This document shows positions 1-10,689 of a stretch of DNA of 64,000 bases, in pieces. Source of the DNA: Gnetum montanum. Taxonomy: Eukaryota > Streptophyta > Gnetopsida > Gnetales > Gnetaceae. The position numbers and the translations under genes are program-made. The stretch spans positions 37,163 to 101,162 of the forward strand of contig MNCI01037567.1 of the NCBI GenBank assembly GCA_015680685.1, given 5' to 3'. Position 1 is the first letter of the stretch. Each line of letters starts with the position of its first letter. Below the pieces are notes generated by a model that searched no databases, was not told the origin of the DNA, and worked only from the letters and a program-made list of their open reading frames with translations.

Positions 1-3000
1 CTTTCTTATCTTTTCTATGGCCATTCTAACATATTTTTCACTTTATTTTTCTTGATTGACTTAGGTTTATACTTGACCAATTTTTGCCTTATAGCCTTGT
101 GTTTTAACCAATGTAGCCTTATAACATGAACAAAATGTAGAATACATGAAATACATAAAACTAAAAATGCCAAAACATATAGGAAAAATTAAAAATAGTA
201 TAACCAAATTTCCAAGCCTAATAGTCATAGTCACATAGTGTGACAAATAAAACCAAAATTTAAATAACCATGATAATAAAAATAAAAATAGATAAGCTTA
301 AAATCCATGATTGCATTGTGCAACAACAAAATAAAATGAAAAATAATAAACTGTCTCATAGTCTCAAATAACTATGAATAGCCAATGAAAAAGAATAACA
401 ATCAACATCATAACTAAAAAGTGCCAAAAAAATGATGAAACTAGCAGGACTAAGGAAAAATTGCTAGAGGAGAAGGAGGAGCATCATCATCATCATGGCC
501 ACTAAGGCCACTACCTTTACCTAGTGTCTATACCACAATAAATAGAAATAAAACATAAAATAAGAACTTAATTACTAATCAACATAACTAAAAGCTAAAC
601 TATAAATTAAACTAAAATATATTAAAGTGAAAATTTAAAAAAAATACAAAACCATGAAGGTTCTAGTGTGAAGTCTTTTGGAGGAAAGTTTCAAAGACTA
701 GCCTCTAAATGATGAAGAATTTGTTCTAAGTTTCATGTTTGCCTAGTCTTCTGCCCCAAGTTTCACACCTATCATGATGTTCTTCCTCTTAATATTGGTC
801 CATGATGGAGTCTCTCATGAAAGGGTGATAGTTGTTGCCTCCCCTAAAGTGGTGGTGATTTGATGGATAGGGGAATCAGACACAACCAAAGAGCCCTTAA
901 ACAGCTTCATGGTCTCCTCTACGTTGATCCCTTACATGAAGATCTCTAACTTCTAGATCTTTATAGCCTCTTCCTACAACCACTTATAATAAATTTATTT
1001 TTCAACCTTATACCTATGCTTATAGTCCTTTTGTGTCTTACCCCACTCAAGGACCCAAGTGCAATAGTCCTGCTAGTCTTTACTCTTGCATACCAATAGG
1101 TCCACCTGAATTTTCTATTTGACAAGGCTCCTAGCTAGTGTGACCTTGCCATGGATGGCATTCCAATAACATAACCACTCTATCTCCTTAGTGTGTAAGG
1201 AGTCTCTATTAGCTACATGAGCCTCCACAAAGTCCTTACGGTCCCTAAGATCTTTGATCACCTTATCCTATCATTGGTTTCCTTTTCCAACACTACAACT
1301 CCTTCTCATAGGAATTCATTGAAACATTGAATATCCCACAAAATCTTTTCACATGAGAGAGCACATTTAGTTTAACTCTCCTATATCCTTCATGGAACAT
1401 TTTCCACTTTAGGTAGTGGCTTAGGCAACTCATCAAGCTCAAGATCATGTTTTGGATTCCATCCAACCTTGGACATTGTAAACAACATAAAAATTAAACC
1501 AAAAAAATAAAGACAATGATTAATCAACAAAAATAGCCAAAAACACTTCAAAAAACTAAGGTCATATAGCCATAAAACTTAAAAATCCATGAATCAAAAA
1601 TAAAAATTATAAACATCAAAAACAAATTAAGAAAACATGCTAATGTGCTTACTAACATCGGGTGCAATTTGTTGCAATTGATTAACCATGTCTTCAACCA
1701 TACCAAGCATGAACTCTATCTTGATGGGAACCTTAGGCCATGATTTCATATGAAACATAGAGGTTGATGCTTCATGAAGGGGTTTAGGCATTGCAACAAT
1801 TATAACCATCAACCAAAAATTAAAACAAATTACAACATGATACTATAAGATGTAACACATAAAATAAAATTCATAAATACCTAGAAGACCATGTGTGATG
1901 TCAACGTGAGTTTTTTCATCAAATGATGAGTCTCCAAATATGTCATCCAAGGCCTCTAATGTTTCATTAGGCATTGGTTTCATTCCCTCTTATTGCCTCA
2001 ATGCCTCTTCCTCTTGTCATTTTCTCTCTACCTTTGCTACAGCCTGGGTTGCAAGTTCTTGAGCTTTACCTACAAAAATAGCAAAGGAAAAATATTGAAC
2101 AAGTTAGCAATTTTACCTAAAAATAATAAATAGAAAATATATAATTAAAACATAACTAATACAACATGATGTTCCTAGCCAATCCTAAGGAAAATCTTCT
2201 TCTTTGTTGGCTACTCCACAACAATAACCATCTCCTCAACCTATGGCCACTTCAACTTTGCTTTGGCTACACCATCAACCTCTGCACACAACTCCTTGGC
2301 CTTTTTTGCATTTCCATGTACAATATGAGGTTCAACCATCATGTTGTTAGGGGAAGGATAATGTGCACCACTAAATGTTTTAGTGGTAATAGATAGTGAC
2401 TCCCCAATATCCTTTACTAGTGGGTTCTGAACCTACATGGTTGGAAAAATGTATTTTATCCTAGATTTAGAAAATTGGGATGGATCATAACTTATCCATT
2501 TTCCATCCCTCCTAACCACCAAGAATTCCATGAACCTCCTTAGATATGCTGCAAAAAATGCAAAATGCATATGGAATATTGTCTCAAGGTTGTTCCTGAA
2601 TTTTAGGTTCTCATCTCATAGCCCAGAGATAAAGTAAGCAGTCTAGTTGAATTGAGCATCCTTGGTGAGGACCTTCTTCATGGTCCAAGCCTATCACATG
2701 CCAACAATCTTTTTCTATGACAATAATGTTAGAAATTCCCTAAAGTGGAATAATGGATACATCTCATTAGCCTCTACAACTTGGCACTAGTCTAGAAATA
2801 AACCACTACTGCCACAACAAGTGTTCAAAAATTCTTCCACCTCCTCTCTATGATCCACCTCTTTACCTACCTTTGTGCTAACTTTCATTCCATCACAAGA
2901 TATGCCAAAGATATTGCTAAATGTAGATTCATTAATGGCTAGTGTGATAGGTACATCATGAACATGAGAGATAAATTTCTTAACTCCTTTGTTAAAGGAG

Positions 3001-3214
3001 TCAATAATATTCACCATCTTTACTGTAGGCATGGATGGGCTAGGAACCATAAAAAGATTGAGCAAACCTACATTGTTAATCTTTTCTTGGATATTTTTGG
3101 GTGCTCTACTAGCTAGCCACTCCTACACTGAGTTTACTTCACTCCACTTAAGGATAAGTGTATTCTCTGCATTTCCTAAGGTAGTCACTGCAATAGAAGA
3201 TTTTGGCACAAGAT

Positions 3215-3465
3215 CTACAACACAACATATATAGCTAGTTAACCTTCAAGCATGAGCACATCACATAGGACCAAAAATTTTAAAAAAATTTAAAAATTAA
3301 TTAAATACATAACAAAAATAGTTAAAATTTCAAATCCAAGTCATAACTACATAGCCAAAACCAATTGAATAATTAAGGCCTACATAACCAAAAAATTAAC
3401 ACAACTAGAGAATATTGACACCGATAACCAAAAAATTAAAATATGAACATTTTAAAGTTTCTTAC
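3215..3465 (-). other. GT-AG intron of family 1 gene, copy A (251 bp)
   Basis: The donor is GTAAGAAAC and the acceptor TTGTGTTGTAG on the minus strand. Copy B has the matching intron at 48025-48251 with donor GTAAATG and acceptor TGTGTGTTATAG. Both are AT-rich inside, while the exons on either side align. Confidence 0.55.
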
Positions 3466-3725
3466 TTGATTGAAGCAACATTGGAACCCTAAAGGCCACA
3501 TGTGCATGAATGCCTAAGTCTAGAAGACCCCACCAAACATCAGCAATCCCATTGGCCACACACCTACGATAGGCTTGAGAGTAGCATGATGTATATCTGT
3601 TGAAATCATCTTTTAGCTACTCTAACATCACAAGTCTCACAGATGTATCTTGAGAAAAAACCTCCAAGGCAGTATGTGCCAAGGGTAAGACTCGGCCACT
3701 CTTGATCAATCTATCATCATCTACC

Positions 3726-3808
3726 CTATATGTGCAACATGTGAATTAAAATTATTATAACCAAGTAACCTAATAAAAATAAAGATGAACAACACTTAGA
3801 ACACATAC
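3726..3808 (-). other. GT-AG intron of family 1 gene, copy A (83 bp)
   Basis: The donor on the minus strand is GTATGTG and the acceptor ends CACATATAG. The flanking exon text (AAAATCCTCTAGG...) aligns with copy B, which has an 81-bp GT-AG intron at the same place (47679-47759). Confidence 0.55.
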
Positions 3809-4255
3809 AGGCAATAGAAAGTGCCTAGAGGATTTTGGAATAAAGTGTGCACACTATGACCTACATCAACATGTTGTTGGCATTGTATTGAACAAATTTT
3901 ATCAAATCCCAAATTTGGAATAACTTGCATGTGTTAGGAGTGTAGATGCCATCCTAATAGTCACCTTCCACACGAGTGTTAGGGTCATCGTAATAAACTT
4001 GGCAATGAGACTATCTGATCAGGGTAGCAAAGTCTCTACAATAATAGCTATGATGTCTTAGGCCATGTATGATCATAAATTCATAGTAAAGTAATTGAGT
4101 AGGAAGGCCATGAACTCTTTGGCCCCGGGCCTAAACCAAAGAGAGCTATAATCCAAGACCATATCAGGAGGAAAATTGTTCAATCCTAGGATGCTAATCA
4201 AACACAAGAGACCAACTAGCTTAACAACCACCAAGATAGGTTTCATGAATGCCCT

Positions 4256-6280
4256 ACACAACTGAAAAATAATCATTACAACATTACATAACCATGAATA
4301 AAATTCAAAAATTTCTATAAAAAAATTATAAGAATATTGTCAACATTTTCACATAAAATTTAACTAAATTTACAAGCAACAAACATTAAAACACTAAACA
4401 AAATTCAGCCAGAAACTAAACAAGAAATAAGTGGTCCATTAACATTGATGTCAATCTCATGGTTGAAATATGCATAAAAATTACAGGAATTTTATGTCAA
4501 AAATATTGAAACTATGAGAATGAGCCTATACTAAATCTTAACCCATAATTAACAATGTAGTAATAGCTATAAAAATTCCAACTTAAATTCAATGAAATTT
4601 TGACTAGAAATCCTAATTTGCAATGAAATACCTATAGTAAAAAATCTAGGAAAGCTAGACAAAAAATTTCAAAAAAAATAAAAAGTTGTTGAAAACTATA
4701 ATAAAACATGTAAATAACCATTAAAACCCCAAACCACTAACAATAAAATTCAAAAATTATACCAATGTTGCCTTTACAATTTGGGAGGCTTCCAATTTCA
4801 GCAGCTGAAATTGCAATTGTACATAACAGCTCACAAAAATAAAAAATAATAAAATTTTACTAAAAAATGTTTTCTAAATCTAGGCAATGTAGAAAAACAT
4901 AAAACAACTAAAATTAAGCTTATAAAAATTAAGAAAGAAACCCAAAATCACTTTGAATTTTTTCTCAAACACCCTAGCTTGTAGTGAAATAGTTGCAATA
5001 AAACCTCTAGCAAAATTGTTAAAAAAAAATTTCAAAATTTACAAAACCAGTGCAAAACCCTGCCATACTATCCTAGAAACTTGAAAAAAGATGGGATGTT
5101 CACAAAAAAATTATTAGAATGTATCAACACTACAAGTCTTTGAAAAGCAAAATTGATAAAAAACTAAAAAAAATAATTGTGTATTGGTCTATAGAAAATT
5201 CCATAAAAAATTAATCGTAACTCCAAATGCAATGATTTAACCACCATTATGGCTGTTAGGACCTGTACAACAACCTTATGATCTTGAAAACCATAAATTC
5301 CTTACCAAATGCTTGTAAAAAACTTGTAAATATTAACCACTTTTGAGGCTAAAAACTGGTGAAAATGCATAGACTAGGGTGAATAAAAAATTTAAAATTT
5401 TGTATGGAAAAGCCCTAGGGCCAAAATCACAAAATGGGCACACTAATACAAATAGATGCAACATCTAAACCACACAAACAAAAATTTTTCATAACACACA
5501 TAACCTAGTCACTACAAAATGCCTACATACTTGGCTAAAAATTAATAAAAAATAGTTAAAGGGTACTTGACAATCATTCTAGATGAGCCTTCACCTATGG
5601 ATAACCTTTAGAGGTGATAAGTTCCTCTAGTAGTAGCATCTACCTCCTCCAAGGTTTGATTCTTTCTTGTTCCTCCTCATCTCTTTAACATCTTAGGTAG
5701 ATAGGCATAAAAACCTTCAATTTCTTTCCACCTCCCTACAACAATGCTACCTCTATGATGGAGTGTATCAAAGATGGAAAATAAGTTGAGAATAGTTGAG
5801 AAGCCTCAATAACAAGCACTGCCTGCAAGAACTATGCTAGGAAGAATTATTTTCATAAAATTTGCAAAGAAAAATCCTTCCAATACTTATGCGTTGGTGT
5901 CATAAACTCTATGCCCACAACTCCCACATAACACCTAGTAGACTCCATGTTCACATATGAAAAGTAAAACCTACACTGGGTTTGTGGGAAGTTTAATTCC
6001 AAATAACAATTTAAACATGGATGGGCCCCACTAGGCACCTCCCAAATAAACCAATAAAACCCCAATGCAATGGAATTTACAACTTCTAATAAAAGATATG
6101 CTAGGACTAATGTCCAAATAATCCTTGAAATGGGTTCCAAGAACCCACTATAGCCAAGACACACCTCCTAGCCACCCATCCTTAGCACATTGAAGCCAAT
6201 GAAAACCTTGTCCAAAACTAAAAACCAAGCATTGATATTGAAGAATTCCAAGTACTAAAGATGATTAAAACAGACCCAAA
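4256..6280 (-). other. AT-rich stretch between array and exons, copy A
   Basis: This may be an intron or leader upstream of the exon that begins at 4253. The exon's acceptor ends TGTAG at 4254-4255, matching TACAG in copy B. An open stretch of 103 codons lies at 6164-5853 on the minus strand, but I see no counterpart with clear similarity in copy B. The stretch 5580-4260 is low-complexity A+T with no other feature that I can support. Confidence 0.35.
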
Positions 6281-6289
6281 ATAAGGCAT

Positions 6290-7740
6290 TTTTTGATTAC
6301 TATGTTGGCCATAAGTAAGGATACACTATCCAGTGTAGTTTTATAAGAGGTGAGAATAATCAAAACTAACCAAGCTTCCAAGTGATCTCAAAATGACCAC
6401 ACTAAGCCCCAAATCCTAGCTACAACCTTTGGAATCTCCAAAACCTCCTAGAACCTATTGAAAGACTTCAACATGCATAATTTTTGAGAATGTACACTAG
6501 AAGAGGCCAAAGCTATTTTTCTAGTGTATCTTTTTGGAGATTGAAACCAAAATGAATTAATAAAGCCTCCAAAATTTCAAACCTTCACCTTCACACCTTC
6601 CTAAAGTCTTTAGTGACCTTGGAAAGCCAAAAACAAGTCAAAAATCATGAGAACCTAAAATATACACTAGAAGAGGCTAAAACTACGTTGGCTAGTGTAT
6701 GCTTTTCTAAGAAAACCTAATAACAAGCCATCAACCAACCAAATCAACCTCCGAATGTGTCAATCCAATCCTAGAACCTTGCTGGAACCTCCGATAGTCA
6801 TCAAACCCTAAAAACCAAGTTAAAATAATCTAAATTAGTCATTTTCTCCAAAACTACACTAAAAGCACCCAAAAATACATTCTCTAGCATATCTTTTAGA
6901 AGAAGTAACCAAATCAATGTTCCATGAACCTCTAGAATCAACAATTTTAAGCCTAAACCATAGCCATATGCACCAGCAATCTTGAGAGCTCAAAAACCTA
7001 GTTGATTGAGCATCCAAATTGTTCAAACGCTAATATTTCATCAAAACTAAGTTGGAAGTAATTAAAAATATGTTGTCTAGCATAGTTTTGATTTCACAGG
7101 CACTTTTGGCAGTTTCATAACACTCCAAATGGCCAAAACTTTGACTAGAAAAGCCTACAGTCCTAGAACCAAAAACAAATTGAGTCTTGATCTTGTTTTG
7201 AGCATCAAAAGATAGAATTTATTAAATATACACTAGAACTAGGCAAAAATATGTTGGCTAGTGTATTTTTGAGATTTGAGATTCCAAATTGCACTCTTAT
7301 TGACTTATTTTTGACCTCCAAACAACCATTCAACAACCTTGACACCCCTACACTCCCTTTGGAGGTTGCTAGAACAAAAATTTTAAGTATGAGACATCAT
7401 ATATTAATTTTTATATAAAAATATGTTGGAGCCTATAATTAATATGTTGGCCAGCATGTTTTTCAACTTTTGGCAACATTTGAGGCCTTCAAGGGATCTA
7501 ATCAACACCAAAGTTGACTAATTTCCACTCCCAATCCACTATACTGTTAATTCAGGTCATCAGAATCTTAAAAATGGTCCTAAAAAATCCTAGAATTTAC
7601 ATTTTACAAAAAGATACACTGGAGCCTATCAAAAAGACATTGTCTAGCATATTTTTTTAAAAAGACATCATGTTTTCCTCCAAATAGGCTCAAAATGACC
7701 TACCCAAGTGCCCAAACTCTTCCATTGATCTTAGACCCTC
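6290..7740. repeat. Tandem array, ~170-200 bp period, with inverted TACACTAG...CTAGTGTA ends
   Basis: A recurring core is built as TACACTAG, 20-28 bases, CTAGTGTA. It is clearest at 6493-6528, 6663-6699 and 7229-7265, with weaker versions near 6855, 7040, 7415 and 7615. Spacing of successive cores is about 170-198 bp. The core is an inverted repeat, so each unit can fold into a stem with 8 paired bases. Units are strongly diverged between cores. Confidence 0.6.
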
Positions 7741-7749
7741 CCACCATGG

Positions 7750-8065
7750 CCTGCTAAGGCCTAAAATTGGAAAAACTTGATCATGATTAACCAAGATTAA
7801 CCATTTTTTGCCATATTTTTTCTACCTTGCTTGGTTTGGATTTGTTCCACTATGTTTTGGTTTGATTTGGCCTTGTTTCACACTATTGTTCTTCATTTCC
7901 ATACCATTTGATGTCATTTAGCATCAGTAAGGCCTTAGTTGACCTTGTTTGGACACTATTTTATGGGGTTCTAACCATCATTTGGTGTTCATTTGACCCT
8001 ATCTTACATCATTTGACCTTTGTTTCATCTTGTTTTCCTTAATCTACCCCTTATAACCTCTATTA
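7750..8065. repeat. Degenerate short tandem tract (AAGGTCAAA-like on minus strand), copy A
   Basis: On the minus strand the tract is a run of short variations on AAGGTCAAA(T)GATG. The same kind of tract begins copy B (43615-44135). It gives long but meaningless open frames. Confidence 0.5.
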
Positions 8066-8230
8066 ACCATGTTTTGACTTTTTTTGGTATAAATTTAATT
8101 TATTTTATCAACCTGTGCTTTATTCTTAGAGTATTTTGCACTATTTTTACATTATTAAACAATTTTATCAAACAAGTGCGACTTGTTGTGCTTATGTTAT
8201 CATGCAGGATTGAGCTAGGAGGATGAGGAA

Positions 8231-9920
8231 GTAAATTTGACTAGCCATAAAACCCAAATGACCCCTATTGTGGTCTTGTTGGACCAAGTTGACCTCAAAA
8301 TATAAAAAAAATTAAGCTTAAAATCATTCTATCATAAAGCCTTAACATCTTGAAAAAGCCTAATTACCATTGACCTTGAAGCTAGAAACACCATGGGGGA
8401 TTCCTTAATCAAAATTCCCATCTAAACCATGATGGTGAGGAGAAAAAACATGAAACTAATTTCTCACCAGAACTTAAGCCTTCTCAAGACATTATCAAAC
8501 CCTTGCAAAACAACATTAAATCCACCACATAGCCCTTGATTATGTCTAACACTTACATGTTTTATTGTAGTGTTGTTTATCATTATTGACAGGTTGGAAT
8601 GAATGACCTATGTTGATAACTTTGATGATCTACAACAAGCAAGCCCACATAATCTCTATCTTTCTCTCTCTCTATTTGGCACAATGAATGAACTACAAGC
8701 TTTGTAAAATCTGTAATACACATCATACAGATCTCTCAATGCTATAGTGATAATAGCCTATGGTGGCGTATGTTTTACTAATTGTCTCATGTATCCCTAT
8801 GTCATGATTTGTAACAACATGTTTTCTTTTTCTTTCTTTGTTTTTCTCATAGAGTTGTACTTGCAAGATGAAGCCTAAAAGTCATCACAAAGGTGTAATT
8901 GATCGTAGCAACAAGTTACAATGTGACCTTGATGCGTGAGATTTGGTTAGCTTGTTCTACTATAGCAAGAGTGCTTGTCTCACATTACTTCCATTACCAC
9001 TCCTTAATCCCTATCCTATAGCCCAATTATAACCTTTCTTACCATGAATAACAATGATGATCCATGTTCAACATTCATGCATTATGGCCATGTGAAATCT
9101 CCTTCGTCATGCTCCACCATCAAGTTTATTAAATGTAACACATCTAATTCAATGAGAAAACCAAATTAAGTTTAGCATTGGTAATGAATCTCAATGAAGG
9201 CTTCACCCCAAAAGAAAAAGAGGAAACAAAAAAATGAAGATGCAAATAGCCAAGAAGCTGAGAGATAAATGAATCCCAAAAAGATAGATCAATAGCTCCA
9301 AACAAGTAAAGACATAAGCTTAATAGTCAAAGAAGCCTTGGAGTGGAGTGTTGGTTCCTCAAAAACATTATTGAGTAGCTAACACTTCAAAACACGTAGT
9401 GTGAAAACTTAGCCTTCATCCTATATCATCCCATCATAATCCTATCTCACCACCATAAGCACTCTTCTACATAAGCATGAAGAGAAAACATTGGTGATAG
9501 ACCTGTAGTGGTGTTTTGCATTCTTTGTCAATGTCTCTTGAGTTAATCCTTAAAACATCAACAAATAGGATCCAATGAAACACCACTAAGAAAATTCATA
9601 TTGTAATTCATGACCTTCACCATTGAACTTGAGGTAGGATTTTGTTGTAAAATGTGAGGTTTGTAGTTCACTAACTGCAATCTTGCATACTTTAACTTTC
9701 TAAGGCTAAAACATGCCTCACAAGTTGTTATTACCTCACTTTCCAAGTGAAAAAAGTTATGTCATGTATGTACTTGTGCTTGGAAAATTGAAAATGCTTT
9801 GGGAATTATCAAATTGGGTTTTCATGGTTTTTATATTAGTCAAAGAAAATAATACACTAGAATCACTTATAGCCACTGTAGAAATTGTTGGGCTTTGATT
9901 TTCATAGCAATGTCACTGTA
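8231..9920. other. Unassigned AT-rich sequence
   Basis: I see no recognisable coding domain, LTR or RNA gene. A pyrimidine-rich stretch (TCTTTCTCTCTCTC) lies near 8662-8675. It may be flanking DNA of copy A or an unrecognisable 3' part of the Athila-like element E. Confidence 0.3.
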
Positions 9921-9924
9921 GTTT

Positions 9925-10045
9925 TTAAGGGGCCCAATGTATCTTTCCCAAGGCCAATGTATTTTTAGTGAAGCTAATGTATTTTTTAAAGCCACCATAC
10001 TTTTTATACCTCCTAGCATATTTTTTATGCCCTTTGTGTATCAAA
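9925..10045 (+). repeat. ~20-bp degenerate tandem repeat
   Basis: About six successive units resemble GGCCAATGTATTTTT(A), for example GGCCCAATGTATC, GGCCAATGTATTT, GCTAATGTATTTT and TCCTAGCATATTTTTT. Period is about 18-21 bp. Confidence 0.5.
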
Positions 10046-10684
10046 ATTATCAAAAATGGAAAAATAAACTAGATTTTATGGCTTGCCAAACCTGGAATTT
10101 GTAGCACCAACCTAAACACCAATGGCTTATTTAAACCAAGTTTCAACACATTAAGGAGACTTTTTGGTAAATTTGCATTTGGATAAGCATAGAGACTCTC
10201 AAAGCATTGCATAACAGAAAAATGTCCAACAACCATCCATCATTCCAACACATAAATTACATAGATTTGTACCAAAGAACTAACAAGGATTCTTGTGAGC
10301 ATCACTTTGAAGCATTTGGATCATGGACCTAACTATAGGACACACTCTACCAACCTCATTGAACTCCAAGCATCTCTCACATAGCTCTTTGTGCATCTTA
10401 AGCACAAAACTTGTACTCTCTCTCAAAGTTTTGTATCTATAACAATTTATTATTTTAATAAAATTTATAGTTTATTTGCTTTGTGCAAGTTTATTTTTCT
10501 ATTTCTCTTGGTTAGATCTACATTTTACATTAAATTTGTTCATATCATTTTTACAATTCCTAATTTCCTAGGTGATCAACTAGACCATCCAGGGCACTTT
10601 GGATCCCTTTTTCAAGGCCTGTGAAATTTAGAGTTAAACTTTTTTACCTAGAATTTTCAATTTTCTAACACCAAATTTTTTAGG
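10046..10684 (-). mobile_element. Possible LTR of a chromovirus-like Ty3/gypsy element
   Basis: On the minus strand an LTR-like start TGTAACACC lies at 10684 and is preceded by AAAAGGGTAGAGATA, which could be a polypurine tract. TGTAACACC preceded by a purine-rich tract is typical of Del/Tekay-type LTR starts. The first bases also form a stem (TAACACC ... GGTGTTA). Against this call, no chromodomain or integrase is recognisable at 10.7-11.9 kb and no second LTR was found. Confidence 0.3.
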
Positions 10685-10689
10685 TGTTA

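Larger units (their letters stand above)
620..4253 (-). pseudogene. Unrecognised multi-exon coding region of family 1, copy A
   Basis: On the minus strand, exon-like blocks with protein similarity to copy B lie at 4253-3809, 3725-3466 and 3214 to about 2090. Further blocks follow at 2069-1881, about 1790-1653 and from about 1475 down. The 2069-1881 block is 189 bp with AG and GT borders and reads KAQELATQAVAKVE... through DDIFGDSSF. The best block (3065-2787) is open for 92 codons and contains NIIDSFNKGVKKF and TFSNIFGI, paralleled in copy B by NVFDSFDEGVTKVF and IFGNIFGV. Downstream it has FLVVRRDGKW (FLVVKKDEKW in B). Scattered stops and frameshifts show decay. No catalytic motif is recognised. 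A faint resemblance to plant mobile or putative plant transposon domains (a hydrophobic ...GI..DG..V turn) is only a guess. Confidence 0.45.
1..8230 (-). mobile_element. Family 1 repeat, copy A (left end outside window)
   Basis: This is a minus-strand unit with the same architecture as the plus-strand unit at 43.6-49.0 kb. Reading 5' to 3' on the minus strand, it holds a degenerate AAGGTCAAA-type tract (about 8.06-7.75 kb), a ~188-bp tandem array (7.74-6.29 kb), a 2-kb AT-rich stretch, then a multi-exon coding region (4.25 to about 0.6 kb). The match between copies covers protein similarity and shared splice sites. I do not recognise the family. The intron-rich gene and tandem upstream repeats would suit a DNA transposon or a captured host gene better than a typical LTR element, but no terminal repeats are visible because the left end is cut off. 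Confidence 0.55.
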
